Positions 27,365 to 36,297 of a DNA stretch of 64,000 nt are shown one piece after another. This stretch comes from Pelotalea chapellei (GTDB taxonomy: Bacteria > Desulfobacterota > Desulfuromonadia > Geobacterales > Pseudopelobacteraceae): NCBI RefSeq assembly GCF_018531195.1, contig NZ_JAHDYS010000009.1:62001-126000 (forward strand). Reading direction: 5' to 3'. The notes beneath the pieces were generated by a model that ran no database searches, was not told the origin of the DNA, and worked only from the letters and a program-made list of their open reading frames with translations. Within the stretch, counting starts at the first letter, position 1, and each line of letters starts with the position of its first letter. The translations under genes were made by a program, and so were the position numbers.

Positions 27365-27955
27365 TTATGGTGCCTTCAGCTCATCGTTTTTGGTTCTTAG
27401 TTTCTTGAGCAATTCGCCATAGCCATTAGCTGTAATGATCCGATTGAACTGGCTGCGGTAGTTGGATACCAGGCTGACCCCTTCGATAACCACGTCATAG
27501 ACCATCCATTTGCCATTTTCGTTGATAAGGCGGTAATCAAGGGTAAATTCGTCGCGTTTGGCGGTAATGACCTTTGATTTGACCTCGGCATGATCTCCGT
27601 CAATGGATTCCTTGATGTAGACGATCTTTTCGTTGTTGTAGGACTCGATTTTAGCCGCATAGGAATTTTCCAGCAGGGTGGCGAAAAGATCGGCAAACTG
27701 CTTTTTCTCAGTCTCGTTTCGCTGATTCCAGTGTTTGCCAAGGGAGCGTTTTGCCATTTCACCGTAATTGAAAATCTGGCTGATGGATTTTTTCAGTGCC
27801 TGGCGGCGCTTCTGCTCATTCTTCTTCATCTCTTTATCAGCAACTATGCCGACAACCTGATCTACAGTTTTTTTGACGTCAGCGGTGGGTGTCGCAAAGG
27901 CGTTTGCAGCCAGAAATAGTATAGATACCAGTAAGACCATGATGCGCTGTAACAT
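27365..27955 (-). CDS. mlaC: MlaC-like periplasmic phospholipid-binding protein
   Basis: 196 residues with a signal peptide (cleavage likely after ANAFA, about residue 21). The mature part matches MlaC/Ttg2D: KKSISQIFNYGEMAKRSLG, then FADLFATLLENSYAAKIESY and NGKWMVYDVVIEGVSLVSNYR. In the Mla pathway it shuttles phospholipid between the outer-membrane complex and MlaFED. It is the last gene of the operon, following the TolC-type gene after 26 nt. Confidence 0.9.
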   Translation of the reverse strand: MLQRIMVLLVSILFLAANAFATPTADVKKTVDQVVGIVADKEMKKNEQKRRQALKKSISQIFNYGEMAKRSLGKHWNQRNETEKKQFADLFATLLENSYAAKIESYNNEKIVYIKESIDGDHAEVKSKVITAKRDEFTLDYRLINENGKWMVYDVVIEGVSLVSNYRSQFNRIITANGYGELLKKLRTKNDELKAP

Positions 27956-27981
27956 GACTTCTCCTTCAGGTGTAGTTTTAC

Positions 27982-29352
27982 CTATTTGGCGAGGGATTGC
28001 AGGGACTCTGCCGTGGCATAATCAAGATTGGCCCAGGCAATGCGGTAATTGTAAATGGATTGGAAGTAGGCTCCGCGCATGCGGGCATAAGCCTGTAGTG
28101 CTTCAAAAATTTCTTTGGCCGGACCGACACCGAAATCAAAATTGGCAAGAGCAGTTACTGCCCATTTTTTTGAATTCGTATAGGCTGATTTGGTTGCAGC
28201 AATGCTGTTTTCTGCTTCTTTCAGTTCCAGATAAAATTTTCTGACCTGTAACGGAATATTTGCATTTGCATAATCGCGGGTACTGAGCAGGCGGTTATAT
28301 TGGGCCTGTTCAGCGGCCACCTTGGCTCCGGTTATGCCAAAATCGAGCTTCCACCGGGCTCCCAGTGCAACTCCGCCGCTAAGGTGCTTGAACTGATCGC
28401 TGATATAGGGATTGTGGATGCGGTCACGATCTTCTGCGTAAGCCCAAGAGAGAAGAGCCCCCAGAAAGATATCAGGGTAATAATTGGCTTTTGCTGCCTC
28501 AACCAGCGCAGAACGGGCTTTGAGTCCTTCTGCAATCTGGTGAAACTCGGGACGCCTTTCGTTGGCTTTTTGCACCAGAGCTTCAAAAGGGGGAGCTTCA
28601 ACGTCAACAGTGAATAGTCGTTGCGAAGTTATATCAAGGGGGGTGTCGATGGGAAGGCCGAGGCGGGTTTTAAGCGCAGCAAGTGCAAGGGCCTCTCCTT
28701 TGAGAGCCTCTTCGCGGTATTTAGAAACTTCACCGGTGAAGGCATCCAACTTATAGATGTCCAGTTCATCAGCGCTGTCGGAACCCTGATCAATAAGTTT
28801 GCGGGCTTTTTCCCTCGCCTTGTCCAAAGTTTCCTGAACTTCAAGCACCAGTTCTTTCATCTCCCGTGCCAGCAACAGCCCGTAATAATATTCCTGTACC
28901 TTGAGGGCAATCTCGTGGGAACGCTGCTCTTTGCGGGAGCGGTCCACTTCGATTCCATGGGTGGCTGCCTTCATGTTTTCAGAAATTTTACCAAAGGTAT
29001 ACAGGGGCTGGATCAGGGTCGCATCGGTTCCAGCGAACCAGGTCAATTCCTTGAAAGCGAACTCTTTGTCCGTACGGAGGAAATCTTCCCTGCGTGCACC
29101 GGGGGCAGGGCCAAGCAGGGCCGTCATTTCGAAGCGCGGGTACCGATAGGCCTGGGCTTCACCCAGTTTGCTGGCTGTCAGATCTATGTCCGCCTGGGCC
29201 TCGCCCAGTTCCGGGGCTGTTTTCAACGCCATGCGAATACAGTCATCAAGGCTCAGCAGCATTTTCTTTTCTGAAGGGATCTCGGTGGCGGAGATGACAA
29301 CGGCATGGACAAGCAGTGCGCTTGTCAGTAAAAGCGTGCGAAATATTTTCAT
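27982..29352 (-). CDS. TolC family outer-membrane efflux protein
   Basis: 456 residues from the ATG at 29352 (AGGA 8 nt upstream; another ATG two codons earlier is possible). A signal peptide (cleavage near VVISA) precedes two repeated alpha-hairpin/beta-strand halves characteristic of outer-membrane factors: LDDCIRMALKTAPELGEAQ and a second coiled-coil half with YRIAWANLDYATA at the end. No cognate RND or MFP gene is near. Instead the gene lies between mlaD and mlaC, suggesting it forms an outer-membrane exit or entry for the Mla lipid route, as an inference. The family usually forms trimers. Confidence 0.85.
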   Translation of the reverse strand: MKIFRTLLLTSALLVHAVVISATEIPSEKKMLLSLDDCIRMALKTAPELGEAQADIDLTASKLGEAQAYRYPRFEMTALLGPAPGARREDFLRTDKEFAFKELTWFAGTDATLIQPLYTFGKISENMKAATHGIEVDRSRKEQRSHEIALKVQEYYYGLLLAREMKELVLEVQETLDKAREKARKLIDQGSDSADELDIYKLDAFTGEVSKYREEALKGEALALAALKTRLGLPIDTPLDITSQRLFTVDVEAPPFEALVQKANERRPEFHQIAEGLKARSALVEAAKANYYPDIFLGALLSWAYAEDRDRIHNPYISDQFKHLSGGVALGARWKLDFGITGAKVAAEQAQYNRLLSTRDYANANIPLQVRKFYLELKEAENSIAATKSAYTNSKKWAVTALANFDFGVGPAKEIFEALQAYARMRGAYFQSIYNYRIAWANLDYATAESLQSLAK

Positions 29353-29363
29353 ATCCATTCCTG

Positions 29364-29816
29364 CTATTCCACTTTGCCGTGGATGAATTTGCTGACCAGC
29401 TCTTCTATATCGATGGCTGATTCAGTCTCGCGGATCTTGTCGTTTTGTTTAAGGAAGCGGTCCGAGCCTCCGGGCTTGAGCTTGATGAACTTGTCGCCGA
29501 TGATCCCGCTGGTGCGCACAGAGGCGATCACATCGTCGGTGATCTTCACATCACGCTGGATTTTAATGGAAGCAAGGGCCCTGTCGCCGCTCTGGGGGTC
29601 AAGGGTTATCCGCTCCACCTTGCCTATCTCGACGCCGGCCAGTTCAACCCGGGCACCCGGTTTGAGGCCTGAGACGGAGTCAAATCCTGCGGACACGGTG
29701 TAGTAATCTCCGCCAATCAGCTCCATCTTGCCCAGCTTGACGGAGATGTATCCCAGACAAAGGATTCCGACGACCATGAAACCGCCGACAACCATTTCAA
29801 GTTTTGCCATACTCAT
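29364..29816 (-). CDS. mlaD: MlaD-like MCE domain lipid transport protein
   Basis: 150 residues: one N-terminal transmembrane anchor (about residues 10-25), then a single MCE domain with YTVSAGFDSVSGLKPGARVELAGVEIG, SIKIQRDVKITDDV and IIGDKFIKLKPG. MlaD makes a hexameric ring in the inner membrane that binds MlaE/F and passes phospholipid. 18 nt separate it from mlaF. It lies 11 nt ahead of the TolC-type gene. Confidence 0.93.
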   Translation of the reverse strand: MSMAKLEMVVGGFMVVGILCLGYISVKLGKMELIGGDYYTVSAGFDSVSGLKPGARVELAGVEIGKVERITLDPQSGDRALASIKIQRDVKITDDVIASVRTSGIIGDKFIKLKPGGSDRFLKQNDKIRETESAIDIEELVSKFIHGKVE

Positions 29817-29834
29817 TACTGTTCCACCTTTGCG

Positions 29835-30581
29835 CTATACCATTTGAATGGGGCCATCCAGGCTGCCGCTGACGAATTGCCGTACCACCGGGTCCTGGGA
29901 GTGCCTGATTTCAGCTGCTGTTCCAAACTGCAGGATCCTGCCCTTGTAAAGCATGGCCACATTCTGGGCCACATCAAATATTTCCGGTATTTCGTGAGAT
30001 ACCACCACCGCAGTAAAACCGAACTTTGCGTGGGTGTCTTTGATCAGCTGGTGAATCGCTCGCTTGATAATCGGGTCAAGTCCCGTAGTCGGCTCATCAA
30101 ACAGAATGATCTTCGGATTGAGCAGCAGCGCCCGGGCAAGTCCCACCCGTTTCTTCATTCCGCCGGAAAGTTCATCGGTGTATTTATGTTCAACGTTCTT
30201 CAGTCCCACATCTTCAAGGGCGGAGATCACGCGGTCACGGATCTCACTTTTGGAGAGAGCTGTTTTTTCCTGAAGTGGAAAGGCAACATTCTCGAATACA
30301 TTCATGGAGTCAAAGAGAGCCGCGTTCTGAAAGAGCATGCCGAACTTTTCGCGGATCCTGTTCAGTTGGGAGCGCCGGATTCCAAGAATGCTTTCGCCGT
30401 CTACCTCAATGCGCCCCTGGTCCGGCTGCATCAGCCCGATCATGTGCTTGATAAGGACGCTCTTGCCTTCACCGCTGGGGCCGATGATGGCGGTAATCTG
30501 TCCGGCCGGGATTTCCAGGTCCAGGCCGTTCAGGACAGTCTGACTGCCGAATGATTTATGCAGGTTGCTCAGGCTGATCAT
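29835..30581 (-). CDS. mlaF: MlaF-like ABC transporter ATP-binding protein
   Basis: 248 residues. Walker A GPSGEGKSV (residues 33-41), signature LSGGMKKRVGLARALLL, Walker B KIILFDEPTTGLDP and the H-loop VVVSHEIPEIFDVA are all intact. The MlaF subfamily shows KRAIHQLIKD-type motifs typical of Ttg2A. It powers the MlaE permease. Its start immediately follows the mlaE stop. Confidence 0.94.
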   Translation of the reverse strand: MISLSNLHKSFGSQTVLNGLDLEIPAGQITAIIGPSGEGKSVLIKHMIGLMQPDQGRIEVDGESILGIRRSQLNRIREKFGMLFQNAALFDSMNVFENVAFPLQEKTALSKSEIRDRVISALEDVGLKNVEHKYTDELSGGMKKRVGLARALLLNPKIILFDEPTTGLDPIIKRAIHQLIKDTHAKFGFTAVVVSHEIPEIFDVAQNVAMLYKGRILQFGTAAEIRHSQDPVVRQFVSGSLDGPIQMV

Positions 30582-31352
30582 CTATAACAACACCGAGGTG
30601 AGGAAATAATCCCAGATCAGGATAAGTACCGAGGTCAGCACGACCGATTCGGTTGTGGCGCGGGAGACTCCTTCAGCACCATGGCCTGCATAATACCCCT
30701 TGTAGCAGCCAACCCAGGCGATAATGACCCCGAAAGAGAGAGATTTTGCGAAGCCGGAGAAAACATCCCGCCATACAACCGCTTTCTCCATCTCATAAAA
30801 GTATGCTCCCGGATTGACTCCCAGCAGTTTGACTCCCACAAGCCAGCCGCCGTAGATGCCGACCACATCGAAAATGGCGCAAAGAAGCGGCAGGGCGATG
30901 ATAGCGGCAATGAGTTTGGGGGTAATCAGGTACTTGAACGGATCAAGGGCCATGGTTTCCAGGGCCTCTATCTGTTCACTGATGCGCATGATGCCAATTT
31001 CGGCGGTGATTGCACTGCCGGCCCTGCCGGTCACCATCAGTGCCGTCAGCACCGGTCCCAGTTCACGAATCAGGGAAAGGGCCACAGCGGTGCCAAGCAT
31101 CCCTTCAGAGCCGAATTTTGTCAGGGTATAGTAGCCCTGCAATCCCAGCACCATGCCGGTAAAGGCTGCTGTAAGACAGATGACAAAGAGGGATTTTGCG
31201 CCGATGAAGCGTAGTTGTTTGAGGATGTGTACTGCACGGCCGGGACGGCGGGCAACCATGTAAAAGGAATAGATGAGAAACCATCCCATTTTGCCCAGCT
31301 CATGCACATAACCGAGGGTTGAATGCCCTATGGATTGAACCAGAGTTACCAA
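30582..31352 (-). CDS. mlaE: MlaE-like ABC transporter permease
   Basis: 256 residues with about five or six hydrophobic segments and the MlaE/Ttg2B signatures ELGPVLTALMVTGRAGSAITAEIG, followed by EQIEALETMALDPFKYLITPKLIA. It is the membrane-embedded permease of the lipid ABC transporter. It is the first gene of the mlaE-F-D-tolC-C row; the 92-nt gap to the upstream hpnI-like gene may hold a promoter, but I could not identify one with confidence. Confidence 0.94.
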   Translation of the reverse strand: MVTLVQSIGHSTLGYVHELGKMGWFLIYSFYMVARRPGRAVHILKQLRFIGAKSLFVICLTAAFTGMVLGLQGYYTLTKFGSEGMLGTAVALSLIRELGPVLTALMVTGRAGSAITAEIGIMRISEQIEALETMALDPFKYLITPKLIAAIIALPLLCAIFDVVGIYGGWLVGVKLLGVNPGAYFYEMEKAVVWRDVFSGFAKSLSFGVIIAWVGCYKGYYAGHGAEGVSRATTESVVLTSVLILIWDYFLTSVLL

Positions 31353-31444
31353 TGCATTACCTCATTAAATAAAAAAGAACTTATACATCAGGTTGATAGA
31401 AAAAGTAAAGGGGGAAGCGTGCTTTCAGGATGCGCAGTTGAAGC

Positions 31445-32587
31445 TTAAACTACCTCTTCGAGTTTTCCGCCAGGTTTTATTCTGAAACGGTTCCCGCGCC
31501 ATTCCACACTATTGCCCATAAAGGAGAGTGCCCATGAGAAGAAGGAAAGCATGTCGCGCAGCGGGATAAGCCAGAGCCAGCGGGGGAGGAGATTGTCCCG
31601 AACCAATGCGCGGCTAAAAAGAGTGCTGACGGTAAGTCGAACAACATACAGCAAACCGATTGCAGTCAGGGCAGTGGCGACGTCGGTGGCCAGAAAGGCT
31701 GCCACTACAGCAGCGGGAAAGGGAAATGTAATGCCGGAGGCAAGATAGCCACCCGGTCGGCTGATGCGCATGGTCCTGGCCCAACGCAATTGCCGGTTGA
31801 AGACGGTGGGTAGATCTTCAGCTTTCATCACGCTTTCGACAAAACAGCTGTCAAGAGCAATGTTCCATCCGGCCCTGCTGATTTTGTTGCCGAGCTGGTA
31901 GTCATCGGCAAGATAATCTGCCAGGGATTTGAATCCACCTATGGCGGCCAGGGCCTCACGTCGAACCGCCATGGAGGCGCCCAGAGCAAAGGAAAGTCCT
32001 TCCAGTTGCAGGGCTACCATGACATTGGGGATCATTTCGGTGGAAAATCCGGTCGCTTCAACTGCTGTGGCCAAGCCGTGGACCTGGGAGGTGCGGTAGA
32101 GAGAGGTCACCAGCCCTGTCCGTGGGTCATCGAAGTGGGCGATAACCCTGGACAGATAGTCTGGGGTGACGCGTATATCGCTGTCGCAGATGATAATGAT
32201 GTCATGTTTTGCCTTGGAGAAGGAATTGATCAGATTGGAGACTTTGTGGTTCGGGCCATGGATGGCGGGATTGATGACCAGAGAAATGTCTTGGTCCGGG
32301 AACTCTTTAGACAGGCTGTGAATGACAGGGATGACCGGGTCATCTGCAGAGGCGGCAGCAAACAGCAGCTGTACCTTTGAGGGAAACTTTTGGTTGCAGA
32401 ATGAGGCGAAATTGGCATAGCTGTCTTCATCCATTCCCTTGACCGGTTTGAGAATGGTTACGTCCGGAGCAGGAAGCTGAAGTTTCGGGACAGGTGATCT
32501 GAAAAAAAGGCGGGCAGAAAAGAAGGACAAGAGGGAATAGGTCAGCGCCGGTAGTATGGCAATGAAAGGAAGCAATGTACGCAACAT
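31445..32587 (-). CDS. hpnI: HpnI-like glycosyltransferase (hopanoid side-chain)
   Basis: 380 residues from the ATG at 32587, 2 nt after the stop of the methylase gene; the longer frame is rejected. An N-terminal membrane helix (2-26) leads to a GT21-like catalytic domain with KPVKGMDEDSYANFASF, GPNHKVSNLINSFSKA and the DxD motif CDSDIRVTPDYLSRV, then ADDYQLGNK and the RQLRWARTMR motif that corresponds to (Q/R)xxRW of ceramide-glucosyltransferase-like enzymes. C-terminal membrane segments follow. HpnI attaches N-acetylglucosamine to bacteriohopanetetrol. Other hpn genes are not in the window, so this is an assignment by family resemblance only. Confidence 0.72.
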   Translation of the reverse strand: MLRTLLPFIAILPALTYSLLSFFSARLFFRSPVPKLQLPAPDVTILKPVKGMDEDSYANFASFCNQKFPSKVQLLFAAASADDPVIPVIHSLSKEFPDQDISLVINPAIHGPNHKVSNLINSFSKAKHDIIIICDSDIRVTPDYLSRVIAHFDDPRTGLVTSLYRTSQVHGLATAVEATGFSTEMIPNVMVALQLEGLSFALGASMAVRREALAAIGGFKSLADYLADDYQLGNKISRAGWNIALDSCFVESVMKAEDLPTVFNRQLRWARTMRISRPGGYLASGITFPFPAAVVAAFLATDVATALTAIGLLYVVRLTVSTLFSRALVRDNLLPRWLWLIPLRDMLSFFSWALSFMGNSVEWRGNRFRIKPGGKLEEVV

Positions 32588-32589
32588 AT

Positions 32590-33180
32590 TTAAACTGCCT
32601 TTTGAATCAGGATGAGATAGGGGGCATTGAGCTGTGTGTTTACCTGCCCCATGCGCCAGACGTGGTATGCTTCCTGGGGCAATTCCCTCGCCCAGACTTC
32701 GATGGCGTGTTCCTCTTCGCAACCTCCCGGGTGACCTGGATACACGGCAGCTATGAGTATCCCTTCGGGTGACAGCAGCTGCAGAGCCTGGTCAAAGGCC
32801 AGCAAGGTCGTCTCCGGGCGGGTGATAATGCTGCGATCACTCCCCGGTAGGTAGCCAAGATTGAAAATCACCGCGTCGACTGGCGCAGGTACATATTCTG
32901 CTATGTGCTCATGGCCCTGATGAAGGAGCGATACCCGTTGTTCCAGACCTGATTCTTCCAGCTTTCGGTGCGTTTCCAGCAAAGCCTGCTCCTGGATATC
33001 GAAAGCCCAGACTTTGCCGCTCGCTCCCACCAGCCGTGCCAGAAGCAGCGTGTCATGACCGTTGCCACAGGTGGCATCGACGGTCCGGCTGCCTGCTCTC
33101 ACAAATATTTCAAGTACGAGGCGGGAGAGCTGCACCGGGCCGCGCAGCAGGGGCATGGGTATGGAGGTGTCAGGTTTCAT
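32590..33180 (-). CDS. class I SAM-dependent RNA methyltransferase (YtqB/MnmM-like)
   Basis: 196 residues from an ATG at 33180; a TTG six codons earlier is an alternative and neither has a clear ribosome-binding site. It matches the rRNA-methylase-type family (PF06962): SAM motif I VDATCGNGHDTLLLARL, then VWAFDIQEQAL and the diagnostic FNLGYLPGSDRSIITRPETT. Bacillus YtqB (MnmM) methylates the wobble uridine of tRNA, so a tRNA substrate is likely. It is followed by the hpnI-like gene with a 2-nt gap; the pairing may be incidental. Confidence 0.8.
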   Translation of the reverse strand: MKPDTSIPMPLLRGPVQLSRLVLEIFVRAGSRTVDATCGNGHDTLLLARLVGASGKVWAFDIQEQALLETHRKLEESGLEQRVSLLHQGHEHIAEYVPAPVDAVIFNLGYLPGSDRSIITRPETTLLAFDQALQLLSPEGILIAAVYPGHPGGCEEEHAIEVWARELPQEAYHVWRMGQVNTQLNAPYLILIQKAV

Positions 33181-33263
33181 GGCGGCACAGGGTATCAAAA
33201 CGGTGTGGCTTCGTCATCTGAAAATGTTTGCATTGTTGCTCTGAAACAGGCTAGTACAGAGGT

Positions 33264-34145
33264 ATGATACGCAAAGGAACGGTACAGGAAAACATGGGCG
33301 GGCGACGCCTGGATGATGTGGCAGCCCTGCTTTTCGAGGGGCTCAGCAAGAGCGAAGCACGCCGGATCATTGACCGAGGCGGCTGTTCGGTCAATAGCGG
33401 CATGGTACGGGTTGCTTCGCGTCTTGTGAAAGCCGGAGATGTCATCGAAGTGGGAATAATGGAGCCTGGGCGCTTCAGTGAACTTGTTCTTGCGCCGGAT
33501 GCTCTCATCTATGAGGACCAGGAACTGATCGCTGTCTGTAAGCCGGCTGGAGTAAATACCCAGCGCACCCCTTACCAGCTCAAAGGAACTCTTGAATACT
33601 GGGTCAGCGAATATTTTAGAAAGCAGAACATCAATGAACCGGCCAGGGTCATTCATCGTCTCGATCGCGGCACCTCCGGGGCAATGCTTTTTCCCAAACA
33701 CAAGCGGGCTGCTGCCTGGCTTTCCCAGCGTTTTCATGACAATCTGATGGAAAAACGGTACCTCGCACTGGTGTATGGATCCCCTGAACAGGAGGACTGG
33801 ACCGTGGAGGGTGCCATCGGAAAAATAGGACCTTCACGCTATGGCATCATGCCCGGCGGGCGTGCTGCAGTGACAAAATTCCGCAGGCTGGCGGCGTCAG
33901 GAGGTTATGCGCTGGTGGAGGCCAAGCCTTTGACCGGACGTACTCATCAGATTCGGGTGCACCTGGAATCATCCGGGTTGTCCATTGTAGGAGACGCTAC
34001 CTATGGTGGCCAGCAGGCAGCAAGGATGATGCTGCACTGTGCGGAACTGGTTTTTAAAAACGAACGTGGCGGGCAAATTCTGGTGCATGCTCCATTGGAC
34101 GAAGCTTTTAGGGGTTTCATGGCCGAGCGGGGACTGGAATATTGA
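33264..34145 (+). CDS. RluA-family pseudouridine synthase
   Basis: 293 residues. The N-terminal S4 RNA-binding domain (about 12-65) is RRLDDVAALLFEGLSKSEARRIID with KAGDVIEV. The catalytic motif with the active aspartate is VIHRLDRGTSGAMLFPKH (about residues 128-145). Downstream are TKFRRLAASGGYALVEAKPLTGRTHQIRVHL and GDATYGG, classic for the RluA/RluC/RluD branch. The exact rRNA or tRNA site cannot be assigned from sequence alone. It diverges from the methylase gene and is followed by a long gap before parA. Confidence 0.92.
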   Translation: MIRKGTVQENMGGRRLDDVAALLFEGLSKSEARRIIDRGGCSVNSGMVRVASRLVKAGDVIEVGIMEPGRFSELVLAPDALIYEDQELIAVCKPAGVNTQRTPYQLKGTLEYWVSEYFRKQNINEPARVIHRLDRGTSGAMLFPKHKRAAAWLSQRFHDNLMEKRYLALVYGSPEQEDWTVEGAIGKIGPSRYGIMPGGRAAVTKFRRLAASGGYALVEAKPLTGRTHQIRVHLESSGLSIVGDATYGGQQAARMMLHCAELVFKNERGGQILVHAPLDEAFRGFMAERGLEY

Positions 34146-34466
34146 CAGCTTTCAGTGAAGGCTGATTCCCCGTGGCATGGAAGGCGACCGCTTCGTTGAT
34201 TTCCGGCGTTTTAAGAGGCAGGTCTTTCGGTCCCTTTCCACCAACTTTGTCAGCATTGTTGCGCTCCGTCTGCTATAGATTTTGGGTCAATCCTAGCAGT
34301 TGTAGAACGGTGAATAATTTGGTCGGTGTCAAAAAAACGCAGATGGTTTATTATAAAATGTTATTTGCACCCATTGCCGCTTTATGGTAATTTCCCTGCT
34401 CCCCGGCACTCCCCACAGCCCAAGACTCTGATATCTCATCAACCGTTCAGGCGGAAAATCACACAC
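34146..34466. other. intergenic region upstream of parA, no gene seen
   Basis: 321 nt. I looked for parS (TGTTTCACGTGAAACA-type) sites, tRNAs, structured leaders and genes and found none. An open frame at 34172-34390 has no ribosome-binding site and no family resemblance. AT-rich stretches near 34350 could form a promoter for parA, but no clear -35/-10 pair was found. Confidence 0.5.
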
Positions 34467-35240
34467 ATGTCCAGGATTATCTGCATCGCCAACCAGAAGG
34501 GGGGCGTCGGCAAGACAACTACCGCCGTCAATCTGGCTGCTTCGCTGGCTGCTGCCGAAAGACCGACTCTCATCGTGGATATCGACCCCCAAGGCAACGC
34601 TACCAGCGGTGTGGGGGTGGAAAAGGTCAATCTCAAGCGGACTGTTTATGATGCGTTGATCAATGAGGTCGATCCTCGTGAATTGATTTTAGATACTGGT
34701 CATCCTTTTCTGCATATTCTGCCGGCTAATTCGGCCCTGGCAGGTGCCGAGCTGGAGCTTGCCGGCGAACTTGCCCGGGAGCAGCGTCTCAAGTTCATTC
34801 TTGCGGAGGTAGCGGAACAGTACAGTTACATTATTATCGATTGTCCGCCTTCACTTAACCTTTTGACAATCAATGCAATGACCGCCGCCCATTCGGTGCT
34901 GATCCCGCTGCAATGCGAGTTTTACGCCATGGAAGGTTTTTCCCAGATACTGCATACCATCAAACTTATCCAGAAAATGATCAACCCTTTGCTGGCTATA
35001 GAGGGCATCCTGCTGACCATGTTTGATGCCCGCAGTAACTTGGGCAAAGATGTGGCCGAGGAAATTAGGGGGCATTTCCCTGATAAGGTCTTTCAAGCGG
35101 TTATTCCTCGAAATGTCCGCTTGGCCGAGGCGCCCAGCCATGGCAAGCCGATAATTTATTACGATATTACTTCGCGTGGTGCTGCCAGTTACCTGCAGCT
35201 AGCACGGGAAATTATTCAGAGGGAGGAAGCCAATGGCTAG
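34467..35240 (+). CDS. parA: chromosome partitioning ATPase ParA/Soj
   Basis: 257 residues from the ATG at 34467 (MSRIICIANQKGGVGKTT, a deviant Walker A at residues 10-18); the longer upstream frame does not fit the family. Other motifs: DIDPQGNATSGVG and DCPPSLNLLTINAMTAAHSVLIPLQCEFYAMEG. The short N-terminus means it is chromosomal type (no HTH extension). It should form a gradient with ParB for segregation of the origin region. Its end overlaps parB by 8 nt. Confidence 0.95.
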   Translation: MSRIICIANQKGGVGKTTTAVNLAASLAAAERPTLIVDIDPQGNATSGVGVEKVNLKRTVYDALINEVDPRELILDTGHPFLHILPANSALAGAELELAGELAREQRLKFILAEVAEQYSYIIIDCPPSLNLLTINAMTAAHSVLIPLQCEFYAMEGFSQILHTIKLIQKMINPLLAIEGILLTMFDARSNLGKDVAEEIRGHFPDKVFQAVIPRNVRLAEAPSHGKPIIYYDITSRGAASYLQLAREIIQREEANG

Positions 35241-36081
35241 AATAGGCGGCCTTGGCAAAGGCATGGCTGCGCTTCTGCAGGTTACGGAAGTGGTAGAGGA
35301 AGGCAGAATTTATTTTATCTGTCCGATCGAGAAGATTCGTCCAAATAAAAATCAGCCTCGAAAGCATTTTGCGACTGAAAAACTTGAAGAGTTGGCGGCC
35401 TCTATTCGTGAGCAGGGCATAATCCAGCCGTTGGTTGTGACCAGGAAAGACGATTATTTTGAGATAATAGCTGGCGAACGACGTTGGCGAGCGGCCCAGA
35501 AGGCAGGAGTCCACGAAGTGCCGGTGGTTATCCGCGAGGCCAGTGACGAGGCTGTGCTTGAACTTGCCCTGGTAGAGAATATTCAACGCCAGGATCTGAA
35601 TGCAATTGAGGAAGCCCAGGCATATCAGTCACTTGTGGAGCACTTCTCTCTATCACAGGAAGCTATAGCCCAGAAGGTTGGCAAAAACCGTACATCAGTT
35701 ACAAATTCGTTACGTCTTTTGCGTCTGCCTGATGAAGTTCAGCGGGATATTGTAGAGGAACGTTTGAGCATGGGGCATGCCCGTGCGCTGCTTGCACTTG
35801 ATGGTCCTGAACTAATTGAAAGAGCCCGTCACGAGATTCTGCAGCGTCAGCTCAGTGTTCGTGCTACTGAAGAACTGGTACGAAAACTCAAGATTAATCC
35901 GGCGCCTGCCAAGCAAGCTCGGCAGCCTGACTTGCTGATGAGCTCCTTGGAAGAACAGCTGCAGAAACGTTTTCAGACCCGCGTCGCCATCCGCAGAATC
36001 GGTGCTAAAGCGGGAAAGGTGGAAATTCATTTCAGTGACTCTGATGAATTGACGCGACTGATCGACTTCCTTGACATCTAG
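35233..36081 (+). CDS. parB: chromosome partitioning protein ParB/Spo0J
   Basis: 282 residues. The ParB/Srx N-terminal domain has the CTP-binding box GERRWRAAQKAG (about 81-92); the preceding LVVTRKDDYFEIIAGERRW is typical. The HTH domain is LSQEAIAQKVGKNRTSVTNSLRLLRLPDEVQ (about residues 138-168), and the C-terminal dimerisation part is present. ParB spreads from parS and stimulates ParA. No parS site was spotted inside this window. The gene is followed by a 216-nt gap before the ATP synthase operon. Confidence 0.95.
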   Translation: MARIGGLGKGMAALLQVTEVVEEGRIYFICPIEKIRPNKNQPRKHFATEKLEELAASIREQGIIQPLVVTRKDDYFEIIAGERRWRAAQKAGVHEVPVVIREASDEAVLELALVENIQRQDLNAIEEAQAYQSLVEHFSLSQEAIAQKVGKNRTSVTNSLRLLRLPDEVQRDIVEERLSMGHARALLALDGPELIERARHEILQRQLSVRATEELVRKLKINPAPAKQARQPDLLMSSLEEQLQKRFQTRVAIRRIGAKAGKVEIHFSDSDELTRLIDFLDI

Positions 36082-36206
36082 TCTGCGCCGCATCATCCAC
36101 GTGCAGGGATAGTGATAAATAAAGCTGCGCCTCAGGTTACTGGACTGTCAGCTTTGTGTCCAAGTTGTTCCGCAGTTTTTGGGAAATGAAAAAAACGTCA
36201 ATTGTC

Positions 36207-36235
36207 TTGACATACTGCCGGCGCTATGGTAGCTA
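36207..36235 (+). promoter_or_regulatory. possible promoter of the atp operon
   Basis: A perfect -35 TTGACA is at 36207-36212; at a 17-nt distance the -10 (TAGCTA, 36230-36235) is poor. This is the best candidate in the 216-nt region between parB and atpX, 60-90 nt before the GTG start. Confidence 0.35.
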
Positions 36236-36297
36236 ATTTCTGTTTTGCACCCGTCTGGGATACAGTATACATTCCGTCAAGCAGCAAGGGGTAGTTC

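Noticed and set aside
34172-34390. 72-residue open frame upstream of parA
   Set aside because: No ribosome-binding site and no protein-like pattern; it lies in the intergenic region.
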